From Dorea_D sp963559605 (GTDB lineage: Bacteria; Bacillota; Clostridia; Lachnospirales; Lachnospiraceae): a stretch of DNA of 43,279 nucleotides. A program made the translations under genes and the position numbers. Each line of letters opens with the position of its first letter. The first letter of the stretch is position 1. The DNA is taken from NCBI GenBank assembly GCA_963559605.1, contig CAUWLL010000021.1, positions 1-43,279 of the forward strand, given 5' to 3'. Shown here piece after piece: positions 23,733 through 32,090 of this stretch. The notes beneath the pieces were generated by a model. The model had not been told where the DNA came from, ran no database searches, and was given only the letters and a program-made list of their open reading frames with translations.

Positions 23733-25445
23733 GTGAAGAATTATCAGAAGTATGAAAGAGCCTATTTTATGCCGCCGGAGGTCACTTATGACTGGGCGAG
23801 AAAGGATTATATCGACAAGCCGCCGATCTGGTGCAGCGTGGATCTTCGGGACGGCAACCAAGCGCTGATCGAACCTATGAGCCTGGAAGAGAAGCTGGAA
23901 TTTTTCCAGATGTTAGTGGATGTAGGCTTTAAGGAGATAGAGGTAGGATTCCCGGCAGCATCCGAGACAGAGTATCAGTTTATGAGAACCTTGATCGAGA
24001 AAAATATGATCCCGGATGACGTGACAGTACAGGTGTTGACACAGGCAAGAGAACATATTATAAAAAAGACATTTGAAGCGGTAAAAGGCGCACCTCACGC
24101 GGTGATACATCTGTACAATTCTACATCTGTGGCACAGAGGGAGCAGGTGTTTAAAAAAGACAAGGAAGAGATAAAGCAGATCGCCATTGACGGCGCCCGG
24201 CTTTTGTTAAAACTGGCTTCTGAGACAGACGGAAACTTCACGTTCCAGTACAGTCCCGAGAGTTTTCCAGGAACAGAGGTAGATTATGCGGTGGAAGTAT
24301 GTAATGCAGTATTGGATGTATGGAAGCCGACCAAAGATAACAAGGCGATCATCAATATCCCTACAACTGTAGAAAATGCTATGCCTCATGTATTTGCCTG
24401 TCAGTTGGAGTATGTACATAAGCATTTGAAATACAGAGACCATGTGGTTCTCTGCTTACACCCGCACAATGACAGGGGGTGTGGTGTGGCAACAGCGGAG
24501 CTGGGGGTTCTGGCAGGTGCAGATCGTATTGAAGGCACATTGTTCGGAAACGGAGAGCGTACCGGAAATGTAGATATTATTACGATGGGTATGAATATGT
24601 TTTCTCACGGCGTCGATCCTGGCTTAGATTTTTCAGATATGAAGCATCTGCGGGAAACCTATGAGAGACTGACGCGGATGCATGTGTACGAGCGTCAGCC
24701 ATATGCAGGAGATCTTGTGTTTACTGCATTTTCCGGCTCTCATCAGGATGCCATTGCCAAAGGGATGGCGTGGAGAGAAGAGAAGAAGTGCGATACATGG
24801 ACGGTTCCTTATCTTCCGATCGATCCGCAGGATGTGGGCAGACAATACGATTCCGACGTTATCCGAATTAACAGCCAGTCCGGGAAAGGCGGCGTAAATT
24901 ATATTTTGAAGCAAAGCCATGGAATCAATCTTCCGCAGGAAATGAGAGCAGAAGTAGGTTATCTGGTAAAAGACGTATCGGATAAAGCCCATAAAGAATT
25001 GACACCTGACTGGGTATATCAGATTTTCTCCGACAACTATATTAATACAAAACCGATATTCCATATTGACGAATGTCATTTTAAGCAGGCAGACGGAATC
25101 ACGGCAGAGGTAACCATTAATCACGGCGGGGAGACAAGAGTGGTCACATCCATAGGAAATGGCCGCCTGGACGCTGTGAGCAATGCGCTTAAGCAGTACT
25201 TTAATATCAGCTACGAACTTAGCTTTTATGAGGAACATTCTCTGACGAAAGGCTCATCTTCCAAGGCAGTAGCCTATGTCGGAATTGTACAGAAGGGAAA
25301 AACGCTCTGGGGAGTGGGGATCGACGCGGATATTATCAAAGCCTCTATCGAAGCGCTTATTGTGGCAGTGAACAAGCTGAAGGATATTGGAAGCGCCGAT
25401 GCCTGCAAAGATGCAAGAATGATCGAGATTATGAATTATATCTAG
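23733..25445 (+). CDS. leuA: 2-isopropylmalate synthase
   Basis: This 570-residue enzyme condenses acetyl-CoA with 2-oxoisovalerate, the first step of leucine synthesis. The TIM-barrel domain shows SVDLRDGNQALIEPM, GFKEIEVGFPAASE, and the metal-binding HPHND with CGVATAELGVLAGADRIEGT; GNGERTGNVD follows. The C-terminal regulatory domain runs to ALIVAVNKLKDIG. The GTG at 23733 has AAGGAG nine bases upstream; the in-frame GTG at 23709 has none. The last codons (ARMIEIMNYI before the TAG) do not look like LeuA. They look like the first helix of an AraC-type DNA-binding domain that continues in the same frame after the stop codon. The long two-domain form is typical of this LeuA branch. Confidence 0.95.
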   Translation: MKNYQKYERAYFMPPEVTYDWARKDYIDKPPIWCSVDLRDGNQALIEPMSLEEKLEFFQMLVDVGFKEIEVGFPAASETEYQFMRTLIEKNMIPDDVTVQVLTQAREHIIKKTFEAVKGAPHAVIHLYNSTSVAQREQVFKKDKEEIKQIAIDGARLLLKLASETDGNFTFQYSPESFPGTEVDYAVEVCNAVLDVWKPTKDNKAIINIPTTVENAMPHVFACQLEYVHKHLKYRDHVVLCLHPHNDRGCGVATAELGVLAGADRIEGTLFGNGERTGNVDIITMGMNMFSHGVDPGLDFSDMKHLRETYERLTRMHVYERQPYAGDLVFTAFSGSHQDAIAKGMAWREEKKCDTWTVPYLPIDPQDVGRQYDSDVIRINSQSGKGGVNYILKQSHGINLPQEMRAEVGYLVKDVSDKAHKELTPDWVYQIFSDNYINTKPIFHIDECHFKQADGITAEVTINHGGETRVVTSIGNGRLDAVSNALKQYFNISYELSFYEEHSLTKGSSSKAVAYVGIVQKGKTLWGVGIDADIIKASIEALIVAVNKLKDIGSADACKDARMIEIMNYI

Positions 25446-25721
25446 GCAAATTATATTGATATTACATTGGAGGATGTGGCAGAGAAATTCTTCCTGTCCA
25501 AACCGTATATCTCCAAATACATTAAGGAAAAATCCGGTATGACTTTCGGAGAACTGGTGAAAAAAGTCCGCCTGAAAAAAGCAAAAGCTTTATTAAAGGG
25601 CAGCAATATGACGGTGGAAAATATTGCACTCAGCGTAGGGTATCAGAATGTGGAGCATTTTAATCGTTTATTTAAAAAAGCGTACAATATGACGCCCATA
25701 CAGTTCCGAAATAAGAGATAA
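25446..25721 (+). pseudogene. In-frame AraC-type helix-turn-helix extension of leuA after an amber codon
   Basis: After the TAG at 25443-25445, the leuA frame stays open for 91 codons and encodes a complete AraC C-terminal DNA-binding domain. The first helix-turn-helix is LEDVAEKFFLSKPYISKYIK; the second is in NIALSVGYQNVEHFNRLFKK, ending with the family tail NMTPIQFRNKR. The domain homology begins before the stop (IEIMNYI, stop, ANYIDITLEDV), so TAG replaces what would be a linker residue. There is no credible separate start: the TTG at 25467 has no ribosome binding site. It may be a broken leuA-AraC fusion, a stop-codon read-through product or a relic of a regulator gene. Confidence 0.75.
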
Positions 25722-25747
25722 ACATCGATAAAAGGAGGCAGGATACG

Positions 25748-26986
25748 ATGATAATCAGTGCAAAATATTTAATGACAGGAGACGGAGAAACCGTCCTTGA
25801 AAATAAGGCGGTTTTGACGGGAGAGGATGGAAAGATTCAGAAAATCGCTTCAAAAGCCGAACTGGTGAAAGAGTTTCCTGGGGAGGAAGTAAAAGAATAT
25901 GGGGATGCCACATTACTTCCGGGACTTTGTGATATGCATGTACATATCGGTTATTGGTTTTCACAGCCGGACAGCTTCAACTATAATGACCAGTTGATCA
26001 CTTTGTATGCGCTTCAGCATGCACAGTCAGCCTTTGAGAGGGGGATTACATCGTTAAGAGATATGACATCTCCGCGGGGACTGTGTAAGAATTTGAAACT
26101 TGCCGCAGAGAAGGGATTTGTTACAATTCCAAGAATTACTCATGTGGACATTGGAATGTGTATGACCGGAGGTCATGGGTGGGATGAAGTCGCAGAAGTA
26201 GACGGTCCATGGGAAATCCGTAAGGAAGTGCGCCGGCAGATCCGGGACGGGGCAGAGTGGATCAAGATCCTTACAACACATCGCTCTCATATACCGGAGT
26301 TTACACAGGAAGAACTTGACGCGGCCGTGGACGAATGTCATAGAAGAGGTGTCAAATGCGCCGTACATGCGGGGACGAATCCGGGCATCCAGATGAGTAT
26401 TGACGCCGGATTTGACAGTATCGAACATGCTACGTTTATGACGGTAGATCATGCCCGGCAGATGAAGGAAAAGGGAATCGCATGGACACCTACGATCATG
26501 GCATACACCCTTCTTTATGAAATATGTAAAGAGCAGATAGAGAAACACGCAGGAATGCCGGTTAATGATCCGGTCATGCAAAAAGAAATAAATGATTATC
26601 AGTATTTTGAGCCTGCCTATAAAGCGTACAGGGATAATTTTAAAGCCTTTTATGATACAGGCGTGACCGTAATTGCAGGAACAGATATGGTGATGCACGG
26701 TTCTCCTTTCCTGCCTCTGCCAAGAGAGCTTCAGTACATGGTAGAGTACGGAATTACTCCGGTGCAGGCGATCCAGACTGCAACTTCCAATCCTGCGAAA
26801 GTATTAGGTGTGGAGAAGGAGAGAGGGCTGGTGCAAGAAGGACTGGATGCAGATCTTCTTGTGGTAGGCGGAGATCTGAGTAAAGACATTACCTGCTTAA
26901 AGGATGTGAAACTGGTAACCCTTGGCGGGAAAAGAGTATTTGAGAATGGAATCCGTTATGTAGGAACGTCCAATATGAATATGTAA
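25748..26986 (+). CDS. Amidohydrolase family protein (imidazolonepropionase-like)
   Basis: This 412-residue metal-dependent hydrolase of the amidohydrolase superfamily has the metal motif PGLCDMHVHIG near residues 58-68. GAEWIKILTTH follows with a lysine that could be carboxylated. Further ligands lie in KCAVHAGT and DSIEHATFM, and the catalytic aspartate is in IAGTDMVMHG. The superfamily cleaves C-N bonds in cyclic or peptide-like substrates, and this branch includes Xaa-Pro dipeptidase-type and unknown enzymes, so the substrate is open. AAAGGAGG precedes the ATG. It begins only 26 bp after the AraC-type segment, with no terminator between, so it is probably co-transcribed with leuA. A terminator hairpin follows. 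Confidence 0.9.
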   Translation: MIISAKYLMTGDGETVLENKAVLTGEDGKIQKIASKAELVKEFPGEEVKEYGDATLLPGLCDMHVHIGYWFSQPDSFNYNDQLITLYALQHAQSAFERGITSLRDMTSPRGLCKNLKLAAEKGFVTIPRITHVDIGMCMTGGHGWDEVAEVDGPWEIRKEVRRQIRDGAEWIKILTTHRSHIPEFTQEELDAAVDECHRRGVKCAVHAGTNPGIQMSIDAGFDSIEHATFMTVDHARQMKEKGIAWTPTIMAYTLLYEICKEQIEKHAGMPVNDPVMQKEINDYQYFEPAYKAYRDNFKAFYDTGVTVIAGTDMVMHGSPFLPLPRELQYMVEYGITPVQAIQTATSNPAKVLGVEKERGLVQEGLDADLLVVGGDLSKDITCLKDVKLVTLGGKRVFENGIRYVGTSNMNM

Positions 26987-27016
26987 GAATAAAGAGGTAA
27001 GGTTAAAAGAAATATA

Positions 27017-27050
27017 AGCAGTGCAAAACCAAGGGTTGCACTGCTTTATA
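27017..27050 (+). terminator. Terminator-like hairpin after the amidohydrolase gene
   Basis: AAGCAGTGCAA pairs with TTGCACTGCTT, a perfect stem with a loop of about eight bases. The T-tail is short (TTTATAG), so termination may be partial before the MATE gene. Confidence 0.65.
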
Positions 27051-27064
27051 GTGAGGAAAAACAA

Positions 27065-28420
27065 ATGAAAATGTTAAGTAAGGTTCAGATGAACAGAGAT
27101 CTTACGGAAGGTTCTATCGCCGGAGGGATTACAACATTTGCAATTCCCGTTTTTTTAGGACAGCTTTTACAACAGCTTTATAATGTGGCAGATGCATGGG
27201 TTGTAGGGAATTTTGCAGACAATCATGCGTTTGCGGCAGTGGCGTCTTCCGGAAGTCTGGTCTTTTTAATTATTGGTTTTTTTAATGGTGTTGCAATCGG
27301 CGGCGGTGTTGTAATATCGCATTATTTTGGAGCAAAAGACAAAAAGAGTGTATCCTGTGCGATCCATACCAATTTTTTATTCGGGATCATATCTTCTATC
27401 GTTGCTACGATCGTGGGACTTCTGGGACTTCCGTATCTTCTGGAGCTTATGAAGATACCGGAAGAGGTTATGCCGGAGTCTAGGATGTATTTTCAGATAT
27501 ATATTGCGGGTGTGACGACAGTGATCATGTACAATATTTGTATGGCTGTTATGCGGGCGTTGGGAGACAGTCTGCATCCGCTTTATTATCTGCTGATCTC
27601 TTCGGTGGTAAATATTGTTTTAGATCTTGTGTTGGTAGCCGGATTGAATATGGGAGTGAGAGGAGCGGCCATAGCTACAGTGTTTTCGCAGGGACTTAGT
27701 ATGGTTCTTTGTATCATTCGTATGTGCAGAGAGACCGGAGATACCAAACTTGAGTTTAAGAAGCTGAAATATGACAGTAAGATGATGAAAGACGTACTCC
27801 GACAGGGATTGCCGTCAGGGATTCAAAATTCTGTGATCAGCATCGGAAATATTGTGGTTCAGACGAATATTAATTCCTTCGGCGCGTATGCCATGTCCGG
27901 CTCGGGTGCGTACAGTAAGATAGAAGGCTTTGTATTCCTCCCGATCATGAGTATGTCTATGGCGCTGCCTACATTTATCAGTCAGAATATCGGGGCGGCA
28001 AAATACAAGAGAGCCAAAAAAGGGGCGGCATTTGGAATCCTTTCCGGTATGATCATGGCAGAAGTGGTAGGAGTCATTTTTTATATTTGGTGTCCGGCAG
28101 GGATTCGCCTGTTCGTAGACTCAGCGAAAGCCGTTGAATTTGGAACACTTCACGGAAGAACAGTAAGTCTCTTCTTCTTTCTGCTCGCATTTTCCCACTG
28201 TGCGGCAGGAGTATTGAGAGGATGTGGAAAATCCATCATCCCTATGGCTGCCATGCTGGCATTTTGGTGTGGTGTGCGTATTGTATATGTGACATTGATT
28301 TTACAGGTAATACCGAAGTTTCAGATGATCGCATGGGCATATCCGTTGACGTGGACACTTAGTACGATAGTGTTTCTTGTATCTCTTTGGAAGCTTGACT
28401 GGAAACATGCTGCGATTTGA
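27065..28420 (+). CDS. MATE family efflux transporter
   Basis: This 451-residue membrane protein has the 12-helix layout of the multidrug and toxic compound extrusion family, probably driven by sodium or proton influx. Typical parts are the N-terminal GSIAGGITTFAIPVFLGQLL helix with LYNVADAWVVGNF, the GVAIGGGVVISHYFGAKD loop, and the second-half repeat beginning GLPSGIQNSVISIGNIVVQ with SGSGAYSKIEGFVFLP. Clostridial members of this branch are often annotated as DinF/NorM-like. GTGAGG lies about ten bases upstream of the ATG. It is followed by a bidirectional terminator shared with the convergent peptidase gene. The transported compound is unknown. Confidence 0.93.
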   Translation: MKMLSKVQMNRDLTEGSIAGGITTFAIPVFLGQLLQQLYNVADAWVVGNFADNHAFAAVASSGSLVFLIIGFFNGVAIGGGVVISHYFGAKDKKSVSCAIHTNFLFGIISSIVATIVGLLGLPYLLELMKIPEEVMPESRMYFQIYIAGVTTVIMYNICMAVMRALGDSLHPLYYLLISSVVNIVLDLVLVAGLNMGVRGAAIATVFSQGLSMVLCIIRMCRETGDTKLEFKKLKYDSKMMKDVLRQGLPSGIQNSVISIGNIVVQTNINSFGAYAMSGSGAYSKIEGFVFLPIMSMSMALPTFISQNIGAAKYKRAKKGAAFGILSGMIMAEVVGVIFYIWCPAGIRLFVDSAKAVEFGTLHGRTVSLFFFLLAFSHCAAGVLRGCGKSIIPMAAMLAFWCGVRIVYVTLILQVIPKFQMIAWAYPLTWTLSTIVFLVSLWKLDWKHAAI

Positions 28421-28453
28421 GGAGCTATAGAGGTTCTTTATGATATGAAAACG

Positions 28454-28493
28454 AAAACCGAGACAAAAGTATTTGTGCTTTTGCCTCGGTTTT
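28454..28493. terminator. Bidirectional terminator between MATE and peptidase genes
   Basis: AAAACCGAGACAAAAG pairs with CTTTTGCCTCGGTTTT (one G-T pair) with an 8-nt loop. A- and T-rich ends on both sides suit convergent genes. Confidence 0.92.
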
Positions 28494-28500
28494 ATAAGAT

Positions 28501-30288
28501 TTAGATTGCTCTTGTATATCCTTTCAGCCATTCTCTTTCTTCTTCTGTGAGATGTGGGCCGATTTTCTCATAAACGTCTTTGTGATAGTTATTGAGCCAT
28601 TCTCTTTCCGTCTTGGTCATTTCTTCCGGATCGATTCCGTCAAGGTCGATAGGAGCGAAAGTGATGGTCTCAAAATGCATGAACTGACCATATTTGCTCT
28701 GCACACCTTTTTTCACAATAAATTCGTTTTCAATACGGATACCAAATTTTCCGTCCTCATAAATACCAGGCTCGTCGGTAATCACCATGCCTTCTTCTAA
28801 TTTATGATGCTCGTTTTTGCTTGGCACCACATACCAGCGGAAGCCTGTAGGCGGTTCATGTACATTGGCAAGATAACCTACACCGTGTCCGGTACCGCAC
28901 TGATAATCGAGGTCGAGATCCCAGATAGGACCTCTGGCAAGTACGTCTAAGTTGTAGCCATAGCATCCATATAAGAATTTTGCGCGGGAGAGGTTCATCA
29001 TGGCGCGCACAACAGCGGTAAAGTATTTCTTCATCTGTGCGTCCACAGAGCCGAGGACAAAGGTTCTTGTAATATCTGTAGAGCCTTGATAATATCCGCC
29101 GCCGGTATCGTTTAAGAAAAATGCGCCTTCTTTTAACTGTACGTCAGATTCCTCGGACGGAGAGTAGTGCATCATAGCTGCATGATCTGCAAATGCACAC
29201 AAAGGTTCGAAACTGTCCCGGATATATCCATCCTGTTCTGCACGAAGGGAAGTCAGCTTTTCAATAGAGCTTAACTCTGTGATTGGCATCTTGTTAAAAT
29301 TATTCTTGATCCAGTACATGAACTTTGTAATAGCGATACCGTCTTTAATGTGCGCTTCTTTGATGTTTTCAAGCTCCACCGGATTCTTCATTGCTTTCAT
29401 AAGAATGGTCGGATTGGCGCCTTCTGTGATGTTGCAGGAAATATTCTTATAAAGAGCATAGTTCATCTTCATCGGGTCGATGAGGATGGTTTCGGAAGCG
29501 TCTAATTTCCGGATGTCTTCGTAAATGTCATTGTATGGGTGTACATTTACATTATTTTTTGCAAATTCCGCACGGATCACATCATTTAATTTGGTTTCGT
29601 CCACATAAAGCTCTACAGCATCCATTTTCACGATGGCATAGGAGAGCATCAGAGGGAAGAAATCAATATCGTCGCCGCGAACGTTCAGAAGCCAGCATAC
29701 ATCGTCGAGAGACGCAATGGCATGAACCGTTGCACCTTGATCTTTCATAGCCTTTCTCACACGTTCTAATTTAGAAGCAGTGCTTTCACCGGAATATTTT
29801 TCCTCTAAAAAGAATGCCGGTTTATCGGAAAGGGCAGGTCTTCCTTCCCACACTTCGTCGATCAGATCTACAGAATAGTTGATGTTGATTCCTTTGGAAA
29901 CGAGAAAATCTTCGTATTCCTGACCTTCGCCCATAGATAACACACGTCCGTCAAATGCAACCGTTCCGCCGGACGGGATCTTATCTGCCAGATATTCCGT
30001 GATGGTAGGAGTGTCTCCCACAAACATTTTCATCAGACGGACGCCGCTTCCTGCGAGTTCGTTTTCTGCCTGGAAGAAATACCTTCCGTCTGTCCAAAGT
30101 CCGGCATCGTCTTTGGCGATCACGGCAGTGCCGTAAGAGCCGCTGAATCCGGTGATGAATTTCCTTGCTTTAAAATGCTCCCCCACATACTCACTCTGGT
30201 GGAAATCGGCAGTAGGAACAACGTATGCATCAATGTTCTTGTCTGCCATAAGAGAGCGAAGCTTCGCAATTCTTTCTGCTACAGTCAT
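28501..30288 (-). CDS. Xaa-Pro aminopeptidase (M24B)
   Basis: This 595-residue peptidase removes N-terminal residues before proline. It has the long three-domain form, with two creatinase-like N-terminal domains and a C-terminal M24 pita-bread domain. Metal ligands are visible: aspartates in LNDTGGGYYQGSTDITRTF, the histidine in CGTGHGVGYLANVHEPP, and glutamates in ITDEPGIYEDGKFGIRIENE. VAERIAKLRSLMADKNIDAY and FITGFSGSYGTAVI are typical at the N-terminus. AGGAGG lies ten bases upstream of the ATG. It is the next gene after the peptide transporter on the same strand, so imported proline-containing peptides are its probable substrates. A terminator between the two suggests separate transcripts. 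Confidence 0.95.
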   Translation of the reverse strand: MTVAERIAKLRSLMADKNIDAYVVPTADFHQSEYVGEHFKARKFITGFSGSYGTAVIAKDDAGLWTDGRYFFQAENELAGSGVRLMKMFVGDTPTITEYLADKIPSGGTVAFDGRVLSMGEGQEYEDFLVSKGININYSVDLIDEVWEGRPALSDKPAFFLEEKYSGESTASKLERVRKAMKDQGATVHAIASLDDVCWLLNVRGDDIDFFPLMLSYAIVKMDAVELYVDETKLNDVIRAEFAKNNVNVHPYNDIYEDIRKLDASETILIDPMKMNYALYKNISCNITEGANPTILMKAMKNPVELENIKEAHIKDGIAITKFMYWIKNNFNKMPITELSSIEKLTSLRAEQDGYIRDSFEPLCAFADHAAMMHYSPSEESDVQLKEGAFFLNDTGGGYYQGSTDITRTFVLGSVDAQMKKYFTAVVRAMMNLSRAKFLYGCYGYNLDVLARGPIWDLDLDYQCGTGHGVGYLANVHEPPTGFRWYVVPSKNEHHKLEEGMVITDEPGIYEDGKFGIRIENEFIVKKGVQSKYGQFMHFETITFAPIDLDGIDPEEMTKTEREWLNNYHKDVYEKIGPHLTEEEREWLKGYTRAI

Positions 30289-30362
30289 TTTAAAAACCTC
30301 CTGTTATGTATAATCTAAAAGATATATATATTATATAACATATTTCCGAAAACTGCAAAAAA

Positions 30363-30395
30363 AATTAAGGCTCTCGGTCGAAACCAAAAGCCTTA
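30363..30395 (-). terminator. Terminator of the POT transporter gene
   Basis: On the minus strand AAGGCTTTTGGT pairs with ACCGAGAGCCTT (two internal mismatches) around TTCG, and an A/T-rich tail ending in T-runs follows. Confidence 0.75.
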
Positions 30396-30407
30396 AATGC
30401 ATTCATA

Positions 30408-31769
30408 TTACTCTTCGTCTTTTACAACGAGTGCGTCTAACTTCGGAGATACTGCCCACAGGATGATACCACAAGCAAGGATTGCAGCAGCAACAGTGCT
30501 GAAAGCGTAGATAAATCTGAAGTTCCGTAACCAGTTGTAAAGTGGTCCGTATAACAGACCGGAGAAGAAGATGATAAGCGGCCATACACCAAGGAGTGTT
30601 CCAAGGAGTTTCTTAGGTGCAAACTTGTTAATGAATGAGTTTCCAAGTGGAGAGAATACCATCTCACCAATAGACATTAACAGAGCAACTAAGATGATGA
30701 TCCAGATACCAACCGGTTTCTGACCTTCGCCACTGATAAGAGCAGCTACTACCATGGCTACAACACCAAGTCCGAGTAAGATGATACCAAGAGCTGTTTT
30801 CTTGAACATACTCATATCTCCCTTCGGACGAGTTGCCATTTTCGCCCATACTACAGCGAGAACTGGACCAAGAACGATACATGTAAGAGCGTTCATAGAG
30901 TCGAACCAAGCAGTAGGCATCTCAAAGTTACCGATGTTCCAGTTAGCCCATCCGAGACCACCCTGATTTGCAGGACCGAACTCGTAGTAAACCGGAAGGT
31001 ATACCATGTACCAGATCAACCAGAATACACCGGAGAAGAAGGTACATAAGAGAATAGCGGCAACACGTTTCTTCTCGTTAGAAGTAAGAGGTGCAGAGTC
31101 TTTCTCTTTGTCAGCAGTAGCAACAGCTTCCACACGGTTGTCAACGAGGAATGGTACTTTACCGGCATCGTTGGCAATGAATCTCTGTCCGAAGATCCAC
31201 CAGATCGCATCCCAGAACATCAGAAGCGCACAGACAAGGAATGTAAGACGGTAGTCTACATTGATCGCAAGTAAGCTTAAGAATGTTGTTCCGCAGAAAG
31301 AACCGATGTTAACGAAAGAATACTGAATAGAGAATACTGAGTTCAGCATGTCTTCGTCTGCTTTCGGGAACTGACGTCCGTTGATACCGGATACGATTCC
31401 TTTGAAGAATCCTGTACCGAGAGAAACGAGAACGATCATGATGTAAAGGCTGGCTGCACCTGTTGCTTTCCAAGCAAATAAGTAACCAACACCCATCAGA
31501 ACCTCTCCGATCGGAACTAAGATTCTCGGACTAACCCAACGGTCAGCAATAAATCCACCGATTACCGGTGTGATGTAAGTAAATGCTACGATGAAAGAAC
31601 TCATCATTGCACCGTCGTTCTTTGTTAAGCCAAGTCCGCCTTCTGCAGCAGTAGCTACAACAAAGATAGCCATCAACCATTTAGCTGTATAGTATGCACA
31701 TCTTTCAAATGTGAAAGAAAGAGAACATACATAGAAACCAAATGGCCATTTGAATTTTCCTTTTTCCAT
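30408..31769 (-). CDS. POT/PTR2 family peptide transporter
   Basis: This 453-residue membrane protein is a major-facilitator peptide transporter, taking up di- and tripeptides with protons. It starts with FKWPFGFYVCSLSFTFERCAYYT, a variant of the family FERFSYYG-type motif. IGGFIADRWVSPRILVPIG follows, the POT signature between helices 2 and 3. The later GFFKGIVSGINGRQF and FSIQYSFVNIGSFCGT segments also match. The first motif is degenerate (ERCAYYT), so exact substrate behaviour is uncertain. The ATG at 31769 has GGAGGGAT upstream; a longer frame at 31814 is not supported. It lies beside the Xaa-Pro aminopeptidase, forming a peptide-use locus, and is divergent from the sodium-pump operon. 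Confidence 0.93.
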   Translation of the reverse strand: MEKGKFKWPFGFYVCSLSFTFERCAYYTAKWLMAIFVVATAAEGGLGLTKNDGAMMSSFIVAFTYITPVIGGFIADRWVSPRILVPIGEVLMGVGYLFAWKATGAASLYIMIVLVSLGTGFFKGIVSGINGRQFPKADEDMLNSVFSIQYSFVNIGSFCGTTFLSLLAINVDYRLTFLVCALLMFWDAIWWIFGQRFIANDAGKVPFLVDNRVEAVATADKEKDSAPLTSNEKKRVAAILLCTFFSGVFWLIWYMVYLPVYYEFGPANQGGLGWANWNIGNFEMPTAWFDSMNALTCIVLGPVLAVVWAKMATRPKGDMSMFKKTALGIILLGLGVVAMVVAALISGEGQKPVGIWIIILVALLMSIGEMVFSPLGNSFINKFAPKKLLGTLLGVWPLIIFFSGLLYGPLYNWLRNFRFIYAFSTVAAAILACGIILWAVSPKLDALVVKDEE

Positions 31770-31862
31770 TTTTTTATCCCTCCAATATGAAAATGTCTTG
31801 TGTAATCTACACATTGTTTCTTGGATAAATACTGATTATGTATGTGCAGATTCACCTTTCTG

Positions 31863-31891
31863 ACTATAGCATAAAAATTATATTTACACAA
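31863..31891 (-). promoter_or_regulatory. Predicted promoter of the POT transporter
   Basis: On the minus strand TTGTGT (31891-31886) is 17 bp from TATAGT (31868-31863). Confidence 0.55.
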
Positions 31892-31917
31892 TAAAAATTT
31901 AAGAAAAAGTTAATATA

Positions 31918-31955
31918 GTTTCAGAGTGCGCTCTGGTATTTTAGTGCGGTGAAAC
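31918..31955. promoter_or_regulatory. Overlapping inverted repeats between divergent promoters
   Basis: The 321-bp gap 31770-32090 holds two divergent promoters and, between them, GTTTCA (31918-31923) mirrored by TGAAAC (31950-31955), overlapping a tighter CAGAG/CTCTG hairpin (31922-31935). This is a candidate operator for joint control. Nothing else was seen in the gap. Confidence 0.35.
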
Positions 31956-31993
31956 GACAATATATTACAAAATAAAAATAGTCTGACAAATAA

Positions 31994-32022
31994 TTGACGG
32001 GGTGAAAAAAAAGGGATATAAT
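31994..32022 (+). promoter_or_regulatory. Strong predicted promoter of the decarboxylase operon
   Basis: TTGACG (31994-31999) is 17 bp from a perfect TATAAT (32017-32022). Confidence 0.85.
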
Positions 32023-32090
32023 ATAATTGGCAGAAATTTGGATTTGTAATTTTGGATCCAATTTAAAATAAGAAAATGGAGGACTGGACT

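Noticed and set aside
25443..25445. Pyrrolysine insertion at the leuA TAG
   Set aside because: Nothing in the window suggests pyrrolysine machinery, and the stop lies in a linker, not an active site.
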